64,000 bases of DNA from Chryseobacterium oncorhynchi (GCF_002899895.1 NZ_PPEI02000002.1:310001-374000), one strand, 5' to 3'; positions 34,877 through 43,996 are shown, counted from the first letter of the stretch. The notes: generated from the sequence alone by a model not told the origin. Numbers and translations: made by a program.

Positions 34877-35671
34877 CTACGCTAATTTCAACGCTTTTGT
34901 CGCCATAAAAGTCGGCAGATACTTATCTATTAAAAACCTTGGATGTGGCTGCATCTCTTCTTCAAAATCTGCAATAACAAAACCTGCTTTTAATTGTCCG
35001 CCAATAAGATCCGAAAGTGTGTGTCCAAAAACCAGTGCTTCCTGATTCTCCATCTTTCTGGCAATCTGTTCTTGTTTCAGGTCTTTTATATCAGCGTAGG
35101 GTAAGGTATATTTCGGACGAATAATTCCGTTTGCCATATCTTCAGGATTACGATCTGCAACAAAAACAACCGGATTGAAAAAGCTGGCCAGTAAAGTTCC
35201 TCCCTTTTTCAATACTCTGTAAGCTTCTGTCCAAACTGGGTTCACATCTTCTACATAATGGTTGGATATAGGATGGAATACGATGTCAAATGATTCATCC
35301 TCAAATAGACTAAGGTCTCTCATATCTCCCTGAACAGTTTTCAAGGATAATCCGTCACGTTGTGCAACACATTCATCCTGTCTTAATTGTTCTTCTGAGA
35401 GATCAAAAACAACTACAGAAGCGCCTGCAGCAGCTAATACTGGCGCCTGCTGTCCTCCTGCGGATGCCAGACATAGTATCTTTTTTCCTTTTACATCTCC
35501 CAACCATGCTTTATTCAATGGTTTGGGCGTAAGATGAACGTCCCATTTTCCTTCTTTAGCAGCTTTAATCAATTCTGTACTTACGGGTTTTGACCATTCG
35601 TTCTGTTGTAATGCCTGTTTATTCCATGCAGACTCATTATGGTGTAAAAAGTCTATTTTCTCTGCTTGCAT
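34877..35671 (-). CDS. Class I SAM-dependent methyltransferase
   Basis: A 264-residue methyltransferase. Motif I is KKILCLASAGGQQAPVLAAA, post-I VVVFDLSEEQL, motif II FDIVFHPISNHYV and motif III VLKKGGTLLASFFNP. The N-terminal segment (NESAWNKQALQQNEWSKPVS) is characteristic of a widely distributed bacterial subgroup of unknown substrate. It is the first gene of a two-gene operon with the Crp-like regulator. No signal peptide is present, so it acts in the cytoplasm. Confidence 0.88.
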   Translation of the reverse strand: MQAEKIDFLHHNESAWNKQALQQNEWSKPVSTELIKAAKEGKWDVHLTPKPLNKAWLGDVKGKKILCLASAGGQQAPVLAAAGASVVVFDLSEEQLRQDECVAQRDGLSLKTVQGDMRDLSLFEDESFDIVFHPISNHYVEDVNPVWTEAYRVLKKGGTLLASFFNPVVFVADRNPEDMANGIIRPKYTLPYADIKDLKQEQIARKMENQEALVFGHTLSDLIGGQLKAGFVIADFEEEMQPHPRFLIDKYLPTFMATKALKLA

Positions 35672-36070
35672 ATTACTATTTCTTTTTCATTGGGCATTAT
35701 AAAACATTTTACAATGCGTACATGATTCAAATATAGGTACTTTACCCTGATTAATACTGGATTTTTCTATATTTTAAAAGAAAAATATCGGATTTAAAGC
35801 ATCTTGGAAATTGCTGAATACTATAGATATTTAAAAATTAAACATTAAGCAATTGATAATCTACATCCTACTTCATTTATAACAAATACTAAAAATCACT
35901 TACTAACTGATAAACAGAATAATATGGAAAAGGATTAATGTGGATGATGTGATCATTTTTACTATAAATAATGAATTCAAGACAAGAGTATTTTCCCTAG
36001 AGACCAAAATTGTGATTATTCTTTATATATTGCCGCCGATTTTCAATTAAACTAAAACGAACTATAGAAA
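35672..36070. other. AT-rich intergenic region, no gene seen
   Basis: About 400 bases between divergent genes. I find no reading frame with recognisable content, no tRNA fold and no strong hairpin. It presumably holds the promoters of the methyltransferase operon and the acetyltransferase. Confidence 0.4.
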
Positions 36071-36628
36071 ATGAATCATCTTACGCTGGAGTCAAAACGA
36101 TTAACCTTACGTACATTTAGAGACAGTGATATTTTGAATGTGCATGAAATGCTTTTAAGACCAGAAAGTACGGCCTTCAACCCAACAACATATTCCGAGG
36201 ATAAAAAGGATACTGAAAAGTTAATCAATACCTGGCAGTTAGAATCTGAACAAGGAAAAGACAGGAAAAAATTCACTTTTTTGATAGAGGAGACCATCAA
36301 TCATGCATTTGTTGGCATTATTGGTATTGATATTATTAAACTACACTACAAAAATGCTGAAGTCTGGTTTAAACTCAGCCCTGAAAGCTGGGGAAAAGGT
36401 TATGGGACTGAGGCGCTGGAGCGAATTATTAAATTCGGCTTTGAAGATTTAAAATTACACAGAATTGAGGCAGGTTGTGCAATAGACAATATTGCATCAT
36501 ATAAGATCATGGAAAAAACAGGAATGATCAGGGAAGCGCATCGTAGAAAATTGCTTCCACTAAAAAATGGCTGGAGTGATAATTATGAATATGCCATCCT
36601 TGAGGAGGACTATTTTTCAAAGATTTAA
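36071..36628 (+). CDS. GNAT family N-acetyltransferase (RimJ/RimL type)
   Basis: A 185-residue acetyl-CoA-dependent acetyltransferase of the RimJ/RimL group. Visible family elements are LTLRTFRDSDILNVHEML at the start, EVWFKLSPESWGKGYGTEAL with the acetyl-CoA pyrophosphate loop (GKGYGTEA), and HRIEAGCAIDNIASYKIMEK. It stands alone and ends at a clear terminator. Members acetylate ribosomal-protein N-termini, amino acids or antibiotics; the substrate is not known here. Confidence 0.92.
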   Translation: MNHLTLESKRLTLRTFRDSDILNVHEMLLRPESTAFNPTTYSEDKKDTEKLINTWQLESEQGKDRKKFTFLIEETINHAFVGIIGIDIIKLHYKNAEVWFKLSPESWGKGYGTEALERIIKFGFEDLKLHRIEAGCAIDNIASYKIMEKTGMIREAHRRKLLPLKNGWSDNYEYAILEEDYFSKI

Positions 36629-36641
36629 TGACCTATAGATT

Positions 36642-36672
36642 AAGTATACTGAAAAAATCAGTATACTTTTTA
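36642..36672 (+). terminator. Terminator of the RimJ/RimL-type acetyltransferase gene
   Basis: A perfect 11-bp stem (AAGTATACTGA at 36642-36652 with TCAGTATACTT at 36658-36668), an A5 loop and a T-run. It may also serve the convergent gene. Confidence 0.85.
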
Positions 36673-36718
36673 TGTATAAAATTTAAATGTAGAATTTTTT
36701 GTAGTATTACTTGTCTTT

Positions 36719-37258
36719 CTAGATTGAAGGGGATGGTGAGTATTCTGATTCATTAAATATTCTTCCCGTTTTTACCTCCTTTATTCTGATTACTTTATTG
36801 CCTTTTTTGGTTACTTCCAATATAATTTTCTCTTTTTTTGGATCTTTTTTATCAGAAAGCTGCAGTTTGTTGCCCTTTAGTTCAACAGTATCATAGTCAT
36901 CATACTTTACAGTATACCCCAGCAGAATTACCCGATCATCATTTTTATCCGGTTTTTTATAGCTTATTGTTTCTAATGGATAATGAGAAATAATACGTGC
37001 GCTATACATTCCATTAAAATCATATATCCTTTCTACAAGGTCATCAGGAGTAAAAGTAGTTAATGTTTCAGGCTCATTCTTCCAACGAAAGGCTGCCATA
37101 TCTGCAATGGCAGGGTCTAGGGACTCCTTTGTTATTATTGCGGGAGGAATTAATACTTCTCTTTTAGGCACGGGAGACATTCCCTTACTTTTCTTTTTCT
37201 GTGCAGGCAATACCATAAAAATCAACAGAAAAAACAACAAAAATTGATATCTAGCCAT
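36719..37258 (-). CDS. Hypothetical exported protein
   Basis: A 179-residue protein with an N-terminal signal peptide (YQFLLFFLLIFMVLPAQ) followed by a basic linker (KKKSKGMSPVPKRE). The body contains PDDLVERIYDFNGMYSARII and a C-terminal beta-rich segment with many lysines (KIILEVTKKGNKVIRIKEVK). I do not recognise a family. No lipobox is present, so it is probably periplasmic or secreted. It stands alone between the acetyltransferase terminator and the divergent AraC gene. Confidence 0.7.
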   Translation of the reverse strand: MARYQFLLFFLLIFMVLPAQKKKSKGMSPVPKREVLIPPAIITKESLDPAIADMAAFRWKNEPETLTTFTPDDLVERIYDFNGMYSARIISHYPLETISYKKPDKNDDRVILLGYTVKYDDYDTVELKGNKLQLSDKKDPKKEKIILEVTKKGNKVIRIKEVKTGRIFNESEYSPSPSI

Positions 37259-37384
37259 ATTTTTAGTCTTTATAAATTCAAATTATATGAATAAGTCTTA
37301 GCTACTAAAGTATTAAATTATTTGTTGTGATCTAACTATTTTTGTAATTTACTTCAATCTAATCAGTATACATTCCTTATCAGT

Positions 37385-38140
37385 ATGGACCAGGACTTTT
37401 ATTATAACTTCATTGAACCAGATATTGTTCTTGCTGATTTTGTAGAAAATCTGGGGACATTTCATAACCGTTCAGATGAAGCAAAAGAAGTGGTAATCAT
37501 TCCGGACGGTCGGGTTGATTTGTTTTTCATGCAATCTCCGTCTGAACCTTTTCATATCGCCCTTGTTGGGTTAGAAACCTATCCCGAACAAAGGCAGATT
37601 CCGCCACAAACCATTGCCTTTGTTGTCAGCTTCAAGCCTCTTGCTGTTGAATATATTTTAGATACCTCCATTGCTGAAATATTAAATATAGCAAAAGATC
37701 TCCCTGACGATTTTTGGGGATTTAAAGCAGAAGATTTACAAAATTTCGAGCTTTGTTGTACAAAAGCAACACAAAAGATAAAGGAACATCTTCCGAAAGA
37801 AACAGATGAAAGAAAGTGTCATCTTTTTAATCTCATCTACTCATCAAAAGGAGAAATGAGCGTGAAAGAACTCTCGGAAAATGTAGGCTGGAGCAGCAGA
37901 CAAATTAACAGGTATTTCACAAAGCAATTAGGCTTGTCGTTAAAAGCCTACTCCACTATTTTACGTTTCAGAGCATCTTTAGAGCATATTGCACAAGGCA
38001 AGCTTTTTCCCGAACTTAATTATACAGATCAAAATCATTTCATCAAGGAGGTGAAGAAATTTTCCGGAGTTGCTCCCAAGGAGTTATCTCAAAATAAAAA
38101 CGACCGATTTGTACTATTATCAGTGTTGAAAGGCAAGTAA
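37385..38140 (+). CDS. AraC family transcriptional regulator
   Basis: A 251-residue regulator. The N-terminal part (residues 1-130, EVVIIPDGRVDLFFMQSPSE, QTIAFVVSFKPLAVEYIL) resembles the cupin-like sensor of the DUF6597 group of AraC proteins. The C-terminal double helix-turn-helix is MSVKELSENVGWSSRQINRY followed by LNYTDQNHFIKEVKKFSGVA. It precedes the FAD monooxygenase gene by 26 bases on the same strand, so it is probably co-transcribed and likely controls that enzyme. The inducer is unknown. Confidence 0.9.
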   Translation: MDQDFYYNFIEPDIVLADFVENLGTFHNRSDEAKEVVIIPDGRVDLFFMQSPSEPFHIALVGLETYPEQRQIPPQTIAFVVSFKPLAVEYILDTSIAEILNIAKDLPDDFWGFKAEDLQNFELCCTKATQKIKEHLPKETDERKCHLFNLIYSSKGEMSVKELSENVGWSSRQINRYFTKQLGLSLKAYSTILRFRASLEHIAQGKLFPELNYTDQNHFIKEVKKFSGVAPKELSQNKNDRFVLLSVLKGK

Positions 38141-38166
38141 TTTTGTCCTGTAAAATTTAAATTAAA

Positions 38167-39321
38167 ATGCTGATAAACAATAAATCAATAGCAATCGTTG
38201 GAGGTGGTCCTGCGGGACTTACTCTAGCAAGACTTTTACAGCTGAAAAATGCCGATGTAAAGGTATATGAAAGAGATATTAATAAATATGCCCGTGTACA
38301 AGGCTCTCCACTTGACATGCATGAAGATTCGGGATTGGCCGCTTTGCGTAAGGCTGACCTGCTGGAAGAATTTAAAAAAGCATTCCGCCCAGGCGCAGAT
38401 AAAACACTGATTATGAATGAACAGGCAGAAATTCTTTTCAGTGATCATGAAAGAAAGCCTGATGAAGATTTTGGTGCCGAGCATTTTCGTCCTGAAATAG
38501 ACAGAGGACCGCTCAGAAATATGCTGCTGGACTCTCTACAACCTGAAACAGTAGTATGGGATAGCCATTTTATATCCATGGAACCTCACAATGGGGGCTG
38601 GATGCTTCATTTCAAAAACGGAACATCGGCTTATGCAGATCTTGTAATTGCTGCGGATGGTGCCAATTCTAAAATTCGCCCTTATCTTACGAATAACAAA
38701 CCTATCTATTCAGGAATTATTATGTTAGAGGGAAATGTTTCAAAGGAAAATGCACCGAATATTGATGCCTTGATAAAAGGTGGTAAAATAATGGCATTCG
38801 GAAACACCAAGAATATATTGATGGGCCAAAAAGGCAATGGTGATCTTGGTTTCTATGCAAGCTTTAAGGCAGACGAAAACTGGGCTATCAATAGCAATCT
38901 GAACTTTTCTAATAGTGCTAATATTCTGGAATGGTTTAAAAAAGAATACTCAGAATGGAGCAATGTATGGCATGAATTATTTACAAACGCTGCTACACCC
39001 TTTATTCCGCGTCCTATTTACTATATGCCTTTGGAACAAGCCTGGGAAACAAAGTCTAATATAACCCTGTTGGGTGATGCTGCTCACGTAATGCCTCCAT
39101 TTGCAGGAGAAGGAGCCAATATGGCAATGCTTGACGCTCTGGAATTGAGTGAACATTTGACCAATAATAACTACAATACCTTACAGGAAGCTCTTCAACA
39201 TTATGAAACTAAAATGGGTAAGCGTGCTGCTATTGCTACTCGGGAATCTCTCGAAAATGGGGAACGCATGCACTCTGAAAAAGCATTAACAACCATGTTG
39301 GAATTCTTTAGTGGACATTAA
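38167..39321 (+). CDS. FAD-dependent monooxygenase, TetX-like but with altered substrate pocket
   Basis: A 384-residue class A flavoprotein hydroxylase. The FAD motifs are IAIVGGGPAGLTLARLL, DLVIAADGANSKIRPYL (DG motif) and ITLLGDAAHVMPPFAGEGAN (GD motif). Overall order and spacing follow TetX, the tetracycline-inactivating monooxygenase of Bacteroidota. By ungapped comparison with TetX from memory, the tetracycline-contact region differs: GKIMAFG replaces the NRLMASH block (Arg213 to Lys), and GDLGFYASF replaces the ALHFGISF block (His234 to Gly, Gly236 to Tyr). I therefore call it a TetX-like monooxygenase with unknown substrate, not a resistance gene. It is paired with an AraC regulator. 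Confidence 0.9.
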   Translation: MLINNKSIAIVGGGPAGLTLARLLQLKNADVKVYERDINKYARVQGSPLDMHEDSGLAALRKADLLEEFKKAFRPGADKTLIMNEQAEILFSDHERKPDEDFGAEHFRPEIDRGPLRNMLLDSLQPETVVWDSHFISMEPHNGGWMLHFKNGTSAYADLVIAADGANSKIRPYLTNNKPIYSGIIMLEGNVSKENAPNIDALIKGGKIMAFGNTKNILMGQKGNGDLGFYASFKADENWAINSNLNFSNSANILEWFKKEYSEWSNVWHELFTNAATPFIPRPIYYMPLEQAWETKSNITLLGDAAHVMPPFAGEGANMAMLDALELSEHLTNNNYNTLQEALQHYETKMGKRAAIATRESLENGERMHSEKALTTMLEFFSGH

Positions 39322-39336
39322 AATCAATAATAAAAA

Positions 39337-39368
39337 GGCTGTCTCATAATTTGAGACAGCCACTTTTT
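39337..39368 (+). terminator. Terminator of the AraC-monooxygenase unit
   Basis: A perfect 10-bp stem (GGCTGTCTCA at 39337-39346 with TGAGACAGCC at 39352-39361), a 5-base loop and a T-run. Confidence 0.88.
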
Positions 39369-40004
39369 CCCTCTTAAAAAATAAATATCTTTCTCTCCTT
39401 TAGATTCTGATTTCGGAGACCATTTGTGTTATTTTTTTATTATCCTAGTATTATAAGAATTTTATAATGTTTTATCGCATTTGCTATTGTTTATAATAAC
39501 AATTAATAGACAAATAGTTATTTATTTTCAATAATTTCTGGACAAATCTATATTTTAAAATCAGAAATATGAAAAATTTTCCTACTACACCTATACAGCA
39601 CTATACAAAATAGTCTGATTATCAGATTTTTGAAGAAATACATTGGAATGCACAAATTTGTGTTTTAAAAAAAATTATGTTCTACAATTGGGATATAAAT
39701 ACTATACAAAACATTTCCTGATAGGCGTATATTTTAAAATAATTAAACTCAAGAAAGCATATTAGACCTCTATATGATTCATATTGTATGCAAATATTTA
39801 AATTTGACAACAAAAACGCAATGATCTTATTTCCAGTTGATTAAATTAATAAATTAAAGATGTAGTATTCGTGTAGTAGAGTTATTTTTCTTCTTTCAGG
39901 TAAAAATTTTCATATTTGAAGAACAAACCACTTAAATATAGTGGTGGAAAAAAAATATTTCGAACGCTGTCTGATTGTGATGATTCAGGCAGTTTTTTTT
40001 GCGG
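39369..40004. other. Long AT-rich intergenic region with an orphan terminator
   Basis: About 635 bases without a convincing reading frame on either strand. Very low complexity with repeated A/T tracts and two CTATACAAAA segments near 39600 and 39700. A plus-strand terminator lies at its right end, with no annotated gene in front of it, so a small RNA is possible. Confidence 0.4.
39967..40000 (+). terminator. Plus-strand terminator with no upstream gene
   Basis: The stem CTGTCTGA (39967-39974) pairs with TCAGGCAG (39985-39992, one G-T pair) and is followed by eight T's. The nearest plus-strand gene has already ended at its own terminator 600 bases earlier. On the minus strand the T-run is too distant for it to serve the gene at 40005. 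Confidence 0.55.
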
Positions 40005-41426
40005 TTAATCCAGGTCATCAAAAAATTGATAAATATCTGTTTCCGTTGGAATATTAAGCCTTTTTCTAATTCTGTATTTCTTCTGCTGAACAGTTCTATG
40101 CTGAATAAGAGTATAGCTCGCAATCTCCTTGGAAGTAAAATGCAGCTTTAGCATGGCACAAAAAGCTAATTCAGAATCCTCAAGATTAGGGTTGATCTGT
40201 AAAAGTTTATTAATGAGCTCCGGATATGCTTCCTTAAACTGATTAAGGAACTCAGGATCATTTCTTCTGCCTAGCTCCATAATTTCATCCAGGCTTTTAT
40301 CATTCATACGATTCTTTAATTCCTCAGATTCTGTTCTGAGTGTATCTTTCCTTTTTCTAAGCAGGCTTATGATTCTCCAAGCATATGCAACAAGCATCGA
40401 GAAAACGGTAAGGGATAAAAAGATAACCCACTGCATATTTCTCCTATGATCTTCTGAATCATTTTTTGTTTCTGCCATAAAGGATTCCATATCCTTATTT
40501 ATGGTTTTCAGGATGGCTGTATTATTTCTATTTTTTGCCTCTGTATAAGCATTCAAATAAAAATAGGCCTTTTCATTATCTCTTTTATTCTCGTATACAG
40601 ACCTCAGATCATTATAAATATACTTACTGTAGTAAGCATAGATACGTTTTGTACTATTATCTATTTCCAGAGCTTTTTTAAAGGCTTCCTCGGCTTTATC
40701 AAATTGTTTGTCTGCAAGATAATATTCTCCCATAATGGTATTGGCATAGAGCGCTACTCCATCTTTTTTCCCATTTATATTGGCTTTATTATAAGCAATG
40801 GTTATATATTTATAAGCAGAATCCATATTTTTGTGCATATATATGTAATCTGCAATAGCACAGTCTGCCAGTCCTGAATCGTCTAGTTTTCTGGCTTTCT
40901 GAAAATATTCCAAGGCTTTTACGGGCTGCTTCTTTTCAATCAGATAAGTGCCTTGTCTGAGGTAAATATTAAAAAGAATATTATTTTTCAGTTTTGAGTT
41001 TCCACCTTGCGTAATAAGATTTAGGGCTTCATTATTGTACTCAAAGGCTTTATCCAGCCTCCTCATTTCTAAATTGAAACGGCCGTAAACATTATAAAAT
41101 CTAGATTGATGGATTTTGTTTTTTGAATCTTTTAGGATGGCATCTGCATCATTAAAAAAAGATTGGGATTTTTGATAGTTTTCTAACGAAATATTAACCT
41201 CTGCCAGATTGATATAGCAAAGCGCTTTTCCTTCTTCATATCCCAAATTTTCAGCCTTTCTATAAAATTTTTTATTAAGATTGACAAGGGAATCGTATTC
41301 ACCGGCGAGTCTAAATTCCTCATTCTGTTTCATTAGAGGAACATCAAAGTTTTTCTCGTATTCCTTGGAATCCGAGTTGCAGGAAATTAAAAAAATCAGC
41401 AAAATAAAAAGAAAAATACGTATCAT
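40005..41426 (-). CDS. Membrane-bound TPR / helix-turn-helix regulator, paralog A
   Basis: A 473-residue one-component regulator. It begins with a lipoprotein-like signal (FLFILLIFLISCNSDS). About 300 residues of tetratricopeptide repeats follow (for example ALCYINLAEVNISLENYQKS, ALEYFQKARKLDDSGLADCA, AEEAFKKALEIDNSTKRIYA). A single membrane helix lies near residues 330-353 (WVIFLSLTVFSMLVAYAW). A basic coiled linker and a C-terminal LuxR-like helix-turn-helix end it (SELAFCAMLKLHFTSKEIAS, HRTVQQKKYRIRKRLNI). The predicted topology puts the TPRs in the periplasm and the DNA-binding part inside. It is a close paralog of the next gene. The signal and target genes are unknown. Confidence 0.85.
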   Translation of the reverse strand: MIRIFLFILLIFLISCNSDSKEYEKNFDVPLMKQNEEFRLAGEYDSLVNLNKKFYRKAENLGYEEGKALCYINLAEVNISLENYQKSQSFFNDADAILKDSKNKIHQSRFYNVYGRFNLEMRRLDKAFEYNNEALNLITQGGNSKLKNNILFNIYLRQGTYLIEKKQPVKALEYFQKARKLDDSGLADCAIADYIYMHKNMDSAYKYITIAYNKANINGKKDGVALYANTIMGEYYLADKQFDKAEEAFKKALEIDNSTKRIYAYYSKYIYNDLRSVYENKRDNEKAYFYLNAYTEAKNRNNTAILKTINKDMESFMAETKNDSEDHRRNMQWVIFLSLTVFSMLVAYAWRIISLLRKRKDTLRTESEELKNRMNDKSLDEIMELGRRNDPEFLNQFKEAYPELINKLLQINPNLEDSELAFCAMLKLHFTSKEIASYTLIQHRTVQQKKYRIRKRLNIPTETDIYQFFDDLD

Positions 41427-41546
41427 AGCACCTTTACCATCTAAATTGAATTTAGGTATAAATTATGATTTAAAAATGATTTCATTACACTCAATTGTGT
41501 TATATTTTGTTTATATTTTAATACTAAATCATTTTTAATAACTCTT

Positions 41547-43022
41547 TTAGCCATCCAGGTTATCAAAAAAAGCATAAATATCTTCTTCCCCAGTAATGTT
41601 AAGCCTTTTTCTGATTCTATATTTTTTTTGCTGTACAGACCGATGCTGTACAAAGGTATAATCAGCTATTTCTTTGGATGAAAAATGGAGTTTTAACATG
41701 GCACAGAAAGCCAGTTCAGAGTTTTCTAAATCAGGATTAATCTTCAAAAGTGCACTAATGAAATCCGGGTATACTTCTTTGAATTTCTTTAAAAAGGAAG
41801 AATCATTTTTTTTGGCCAGCTCAGTGACTTCTTCCAGCATCTTAGTTTGTACATGATTTTTAAGCTTTTCGGTTTCCTCCTTTAATGTTTTCTTTTTTAT
41901 CTTTTGCTGCTTTATAATTTTTTGAACATAAATACCGGAAACAGTAAGTACTGTAATTGATAATGCAATCAGAAGAGGTAAATCATTTTTATGCCAATCC
42001 GATTCTTTCTTCATTTCTATGATAAAACTTTCGGTAGCCTTGTTCATTGTAGCTAACCGGGCAGCATCAAGAGTATTTTCCTCCTCCATGTATCTTTTTA
42101 AATAATAATATGCCTTTCCGCCGTCATTCTTTTTTTTGTATAGCTCAGCCAAAGACTTATACACTCCACTGATATGGGTAGAATAGGTACGTCTTGTTTT
42201 TATATTAATTTCCAGAGCCTTTTTAAGGGCTATTTCCGCCTCATCATTATGATTAATTTCGTTATAATAATATCCCATCGTATAATAAACCCAAAGAGAC
42301 TCTGCATCACTGGTCTTTTGGCTGAGCATCTTTTCATCTGCTTTAGCAATGTAAGGACCTGCTTGTCTCGATTCGCCTACAAAGAGATAATATTGGGCAA
42401 CCATGCAGTTACTGTAAGCCGAATTTTCCAATTCATTTGCTTTTAGAAAAGACTTTAGTGAAGTGTCTTTCCAGCCTTTCCAGGCAAAATAGATTCCTTT
42501 GTTGATATAAAGTCTCGGCAAAAGCTTGTTTTTAAGATCTGAATCCTTTGCTTTCTTTAGATAAAAAAATGCTTTATTATTGTATGTTACAGCCTTGTCA
42601 TATAATTTAAGATGAGAATAATATTGGCTGTAATCATTATAGAATGTTGCTTTGTGATAGTTATTTTCAGAATCTTCAAGATCTTTTTCTGCTTTGTTGA
42701 AGAAAAATAGTGCTTTTTCGTAATTTCCGGCCGATACATTTACCCCTGCAATATTGAGATAACAAAGGCCTTTTCCCTCTTTATAATTCATTTTAGACGC
42801 TTTTTGGAGGTATTTCATATTGAGCTGGATAAGAGCTTCATATTCGCCAGAAAGCTGTAGTTCTGAATTTTTCCTTAGTAAAGAAGTATCGAAATTCTCC
42901 CTCCCTTTATCTTGAGATTTTGAACTACATGAAAACATATGCAATAACAGACCTATACACAATGTATACATCAATATTCTCGTTAGAATTATTGAATATG
43001 TTCTATTATTTTTAATAACCAT
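41547..43022 (-). CDS. Membrane-bound TPR / helix-turn-helix regulator, paralog B
   Basis: A 491-residue protein with the same architecture as its neighbour: lipobox-like signal (CIGLLLHMFSCSSK), TPR array (GLCYLNIAGVNVSAGNYEKA, AEIALKKALEINIKTRRTYS), one membrane helix near residue 350 (LLIALSITVLTVSGIYVQ) and the C-terminal SELAFCAMLKLHFSSKEIAD..VQQKKYRIRKRLNI helix-turn-helix. The two HTH blocks are almost identical, while the TPR regions are more diverged, which suggests a duplication with change in ligand. ATG 43022 is preferred over the TTG at 43025. The gap between the pair is 120 bases, so each probably has its own promoter. Confidence 0.85.
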   Translation of the reverse strand: MVIKNNRTYSIILTRILMYTLCIGLLLHMFSCSSKSQDKGRENFDTSLLRKNSELQLSGEYEALIQLNMKYLQKASKMNYKEGKGLCYLNIAGVNVSAGNYEKALFFFNKAEKDLEDSENNYHKATFYNDYSQYYSHLKLYDKAVTYNNKAFFYLKKAKDSDLKNKLLPRLYINKGIYFAWKGWKDTSLKSFLKANELENSAYSNCMVAQYYLFVGESRQAGPYIAKADEKMLSQKTSDAESLWVYYTMGYYYNEINHNDEAEIALKKALEINIKTRRTYSTHISGVYKSLAELYKKKNDGGKAYYYLKRYMEEENTLDAARLATMNKATESFIIEMKKESDWHKNDLPLLIALSITVLTVSGIYVQKIIKQQKIKKKTLKEETEKLKNHVQTKMLEEVTELAKKNDSSFLKKFKEVYPDFISALLKINPDLENSELAFCAMLKLHFSSKEIADYTFVQHRSVQQKKYRIRKRLNITGEEDIYAFFDNLDG

Positions 43023-43203
43023 CAATTTTAATTACTCATTTTTTTAGTCAAATTCATATACCTACCTATACAGTGCTTTGGTAATCTCCAAAACGATTAC
43101 TCAATTGTGATCTTTAACTGCATCTGTTATAAATATACGTAATTATCCCCATCTCTTATTGTATAAAATAATTCCAATTCAAAAAAAACAACGTAAAAAT
43201 CAT

Positions 43204-43443
43204 TCAAAAATTATTTCTTTCGGGTAGATATTTATGCTTTTTTTCATTGCTATAACTCCTCCTCCAGCGTTTTAGTTTTTTGTAGGCATATGATTGGAAA
43301 ATATTTTTTCTGCTTTCTATAATAAGACTATTTGAAAGTAAAATTGTTACAAATTTTTCATTCCATTGAAAACCCTCGCCAATAAAACAAATTTCAAGTT
43401 CTGCATGAAGAATAAACCCAAAACTATCCGCATATTTGTGCAT
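43204..43443 (-). CDS. Possible small hypothetical protein
   Basis: A 79-residue frame starting at ATG 43443, with protein-like composition at its N-terminal half (ADSFGFILHAELEICFIGEG, WNEKFVTILLSNSLI) and a basic C-terminus (KKLKRWRRSYSNEKKHKY). I recognise no family. It fills a 456-base gap between the TPR regulators and the divergent acetyltransferase, which slightly favours a real gene; the rest of that gap (43023-43203) shows nothing. Confidence 0.3.
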   Translation of the reverse strand: MHKYADSFGFILHAELEICFIGEGFQWNEKFVTILLSNSLIIESRKNIFQSYAYKKLKRWRRSYSNEKKHKYLPERNNF

Positions 43444-43478
43444 TAAAAACGTATAACCTTAAGCTTTTATACTTCATC

Positions 43479-43955
43479 ATGAATATTGAATATCGAAACC
43501 TTTTACCGAACGAAAGCAAAGCCTATCGAACGATCCGCCTGGAGAGCCTTGAAAAATTCCCGGAATCATTTGGTGCCAATTACCAGGAAGCCCTGAAGAT
43601 CGAAAAATTCCGGATAGAAAGTGATATAGAGAATCAGTCATTAGAGAGATTTGTATTTGGAGCTTTTGCAGACCAAGAGCTTATTGGTATTTGTGCTTTC
43701 GTTAAGGATGAAAACCAAACAGGGAATATCTACCAGATGTATGTAAGAGAGGGATTTCAGGGAAAAAATATAGGATATGGATTAATCCAGGCTATCATCA
43801 ATGAAGCCAATAACAGATTTAAGGGTATTGAAATTGTTTTGGAAGTAACTCCGAAAAATGACAAGGCTTATCATTTATATAAAAAAATTGGGTTTCAGGA
43901 GATCATTGATAAAAAAAATTCTGAAAGCAGTATTGTCATGAAATATCTCTCATAA
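43479..43955 (+). CDS. GNAT family N-acetyltransferase
   Basis: A 158-residue acetyltransferase. The acetyl-CoA motif A is QMYVREGFQGKNIGYGLIQA (R/Q-x-x-G-x-G/A variant), followed by IEIVLEVTPKNDKAYHLYKK and the usual C-terminal IGFQEIIDKK. The N-terminal segment YRTIRLESLEKFPESFGANY is typical of a Bacillus/Bacteroidota GNAT subgroup. It sits next to the tRNA-Lys array and shares a hairpin region with the terminator of the first tRNA. Its substrate is unknown. Confidence 0.88.
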   Translation: MNIEYRNLLPNESKAYRTIRLESLEKFPESFGANYQEALKIEKFRIESDIENQSLERFVFGAFADQELIGICAFVKDENQTGNIYQMYVREGFQGKNIGYGLIQAIINEANNRFKGIEIVLEVTPKNDKAYHLYKKIGFQEIIDKKNSESSIVMKYLS

Positions 43956-43962
43956 AACAAAA

Positions 43963-43988
43963 AAAGAACTACAAAATTGCAGTTCTTT
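43963..43988. terminator. Hairpin between the acetyltransferase gene and tRNA-Lys 1
   Basis: AAAGAACTACAA pairs with TTGCAGTTCTTT with one mismatch, flanked by A's on the left and T's on the right, so it can stop transcripts on both strands. An identical hairpin follows tRNA-Lys 4 at 46757-46782. Confidence 0.75.
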
Positions 43989-43996
43989 TTTATTTG

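Noticed and set aside
38167-39321. Tetracycline-resistance gene tet(X)
   Set aside because: Overall similarity exists, but key contact residues for tetracycline are changed; I keep the call at family level.
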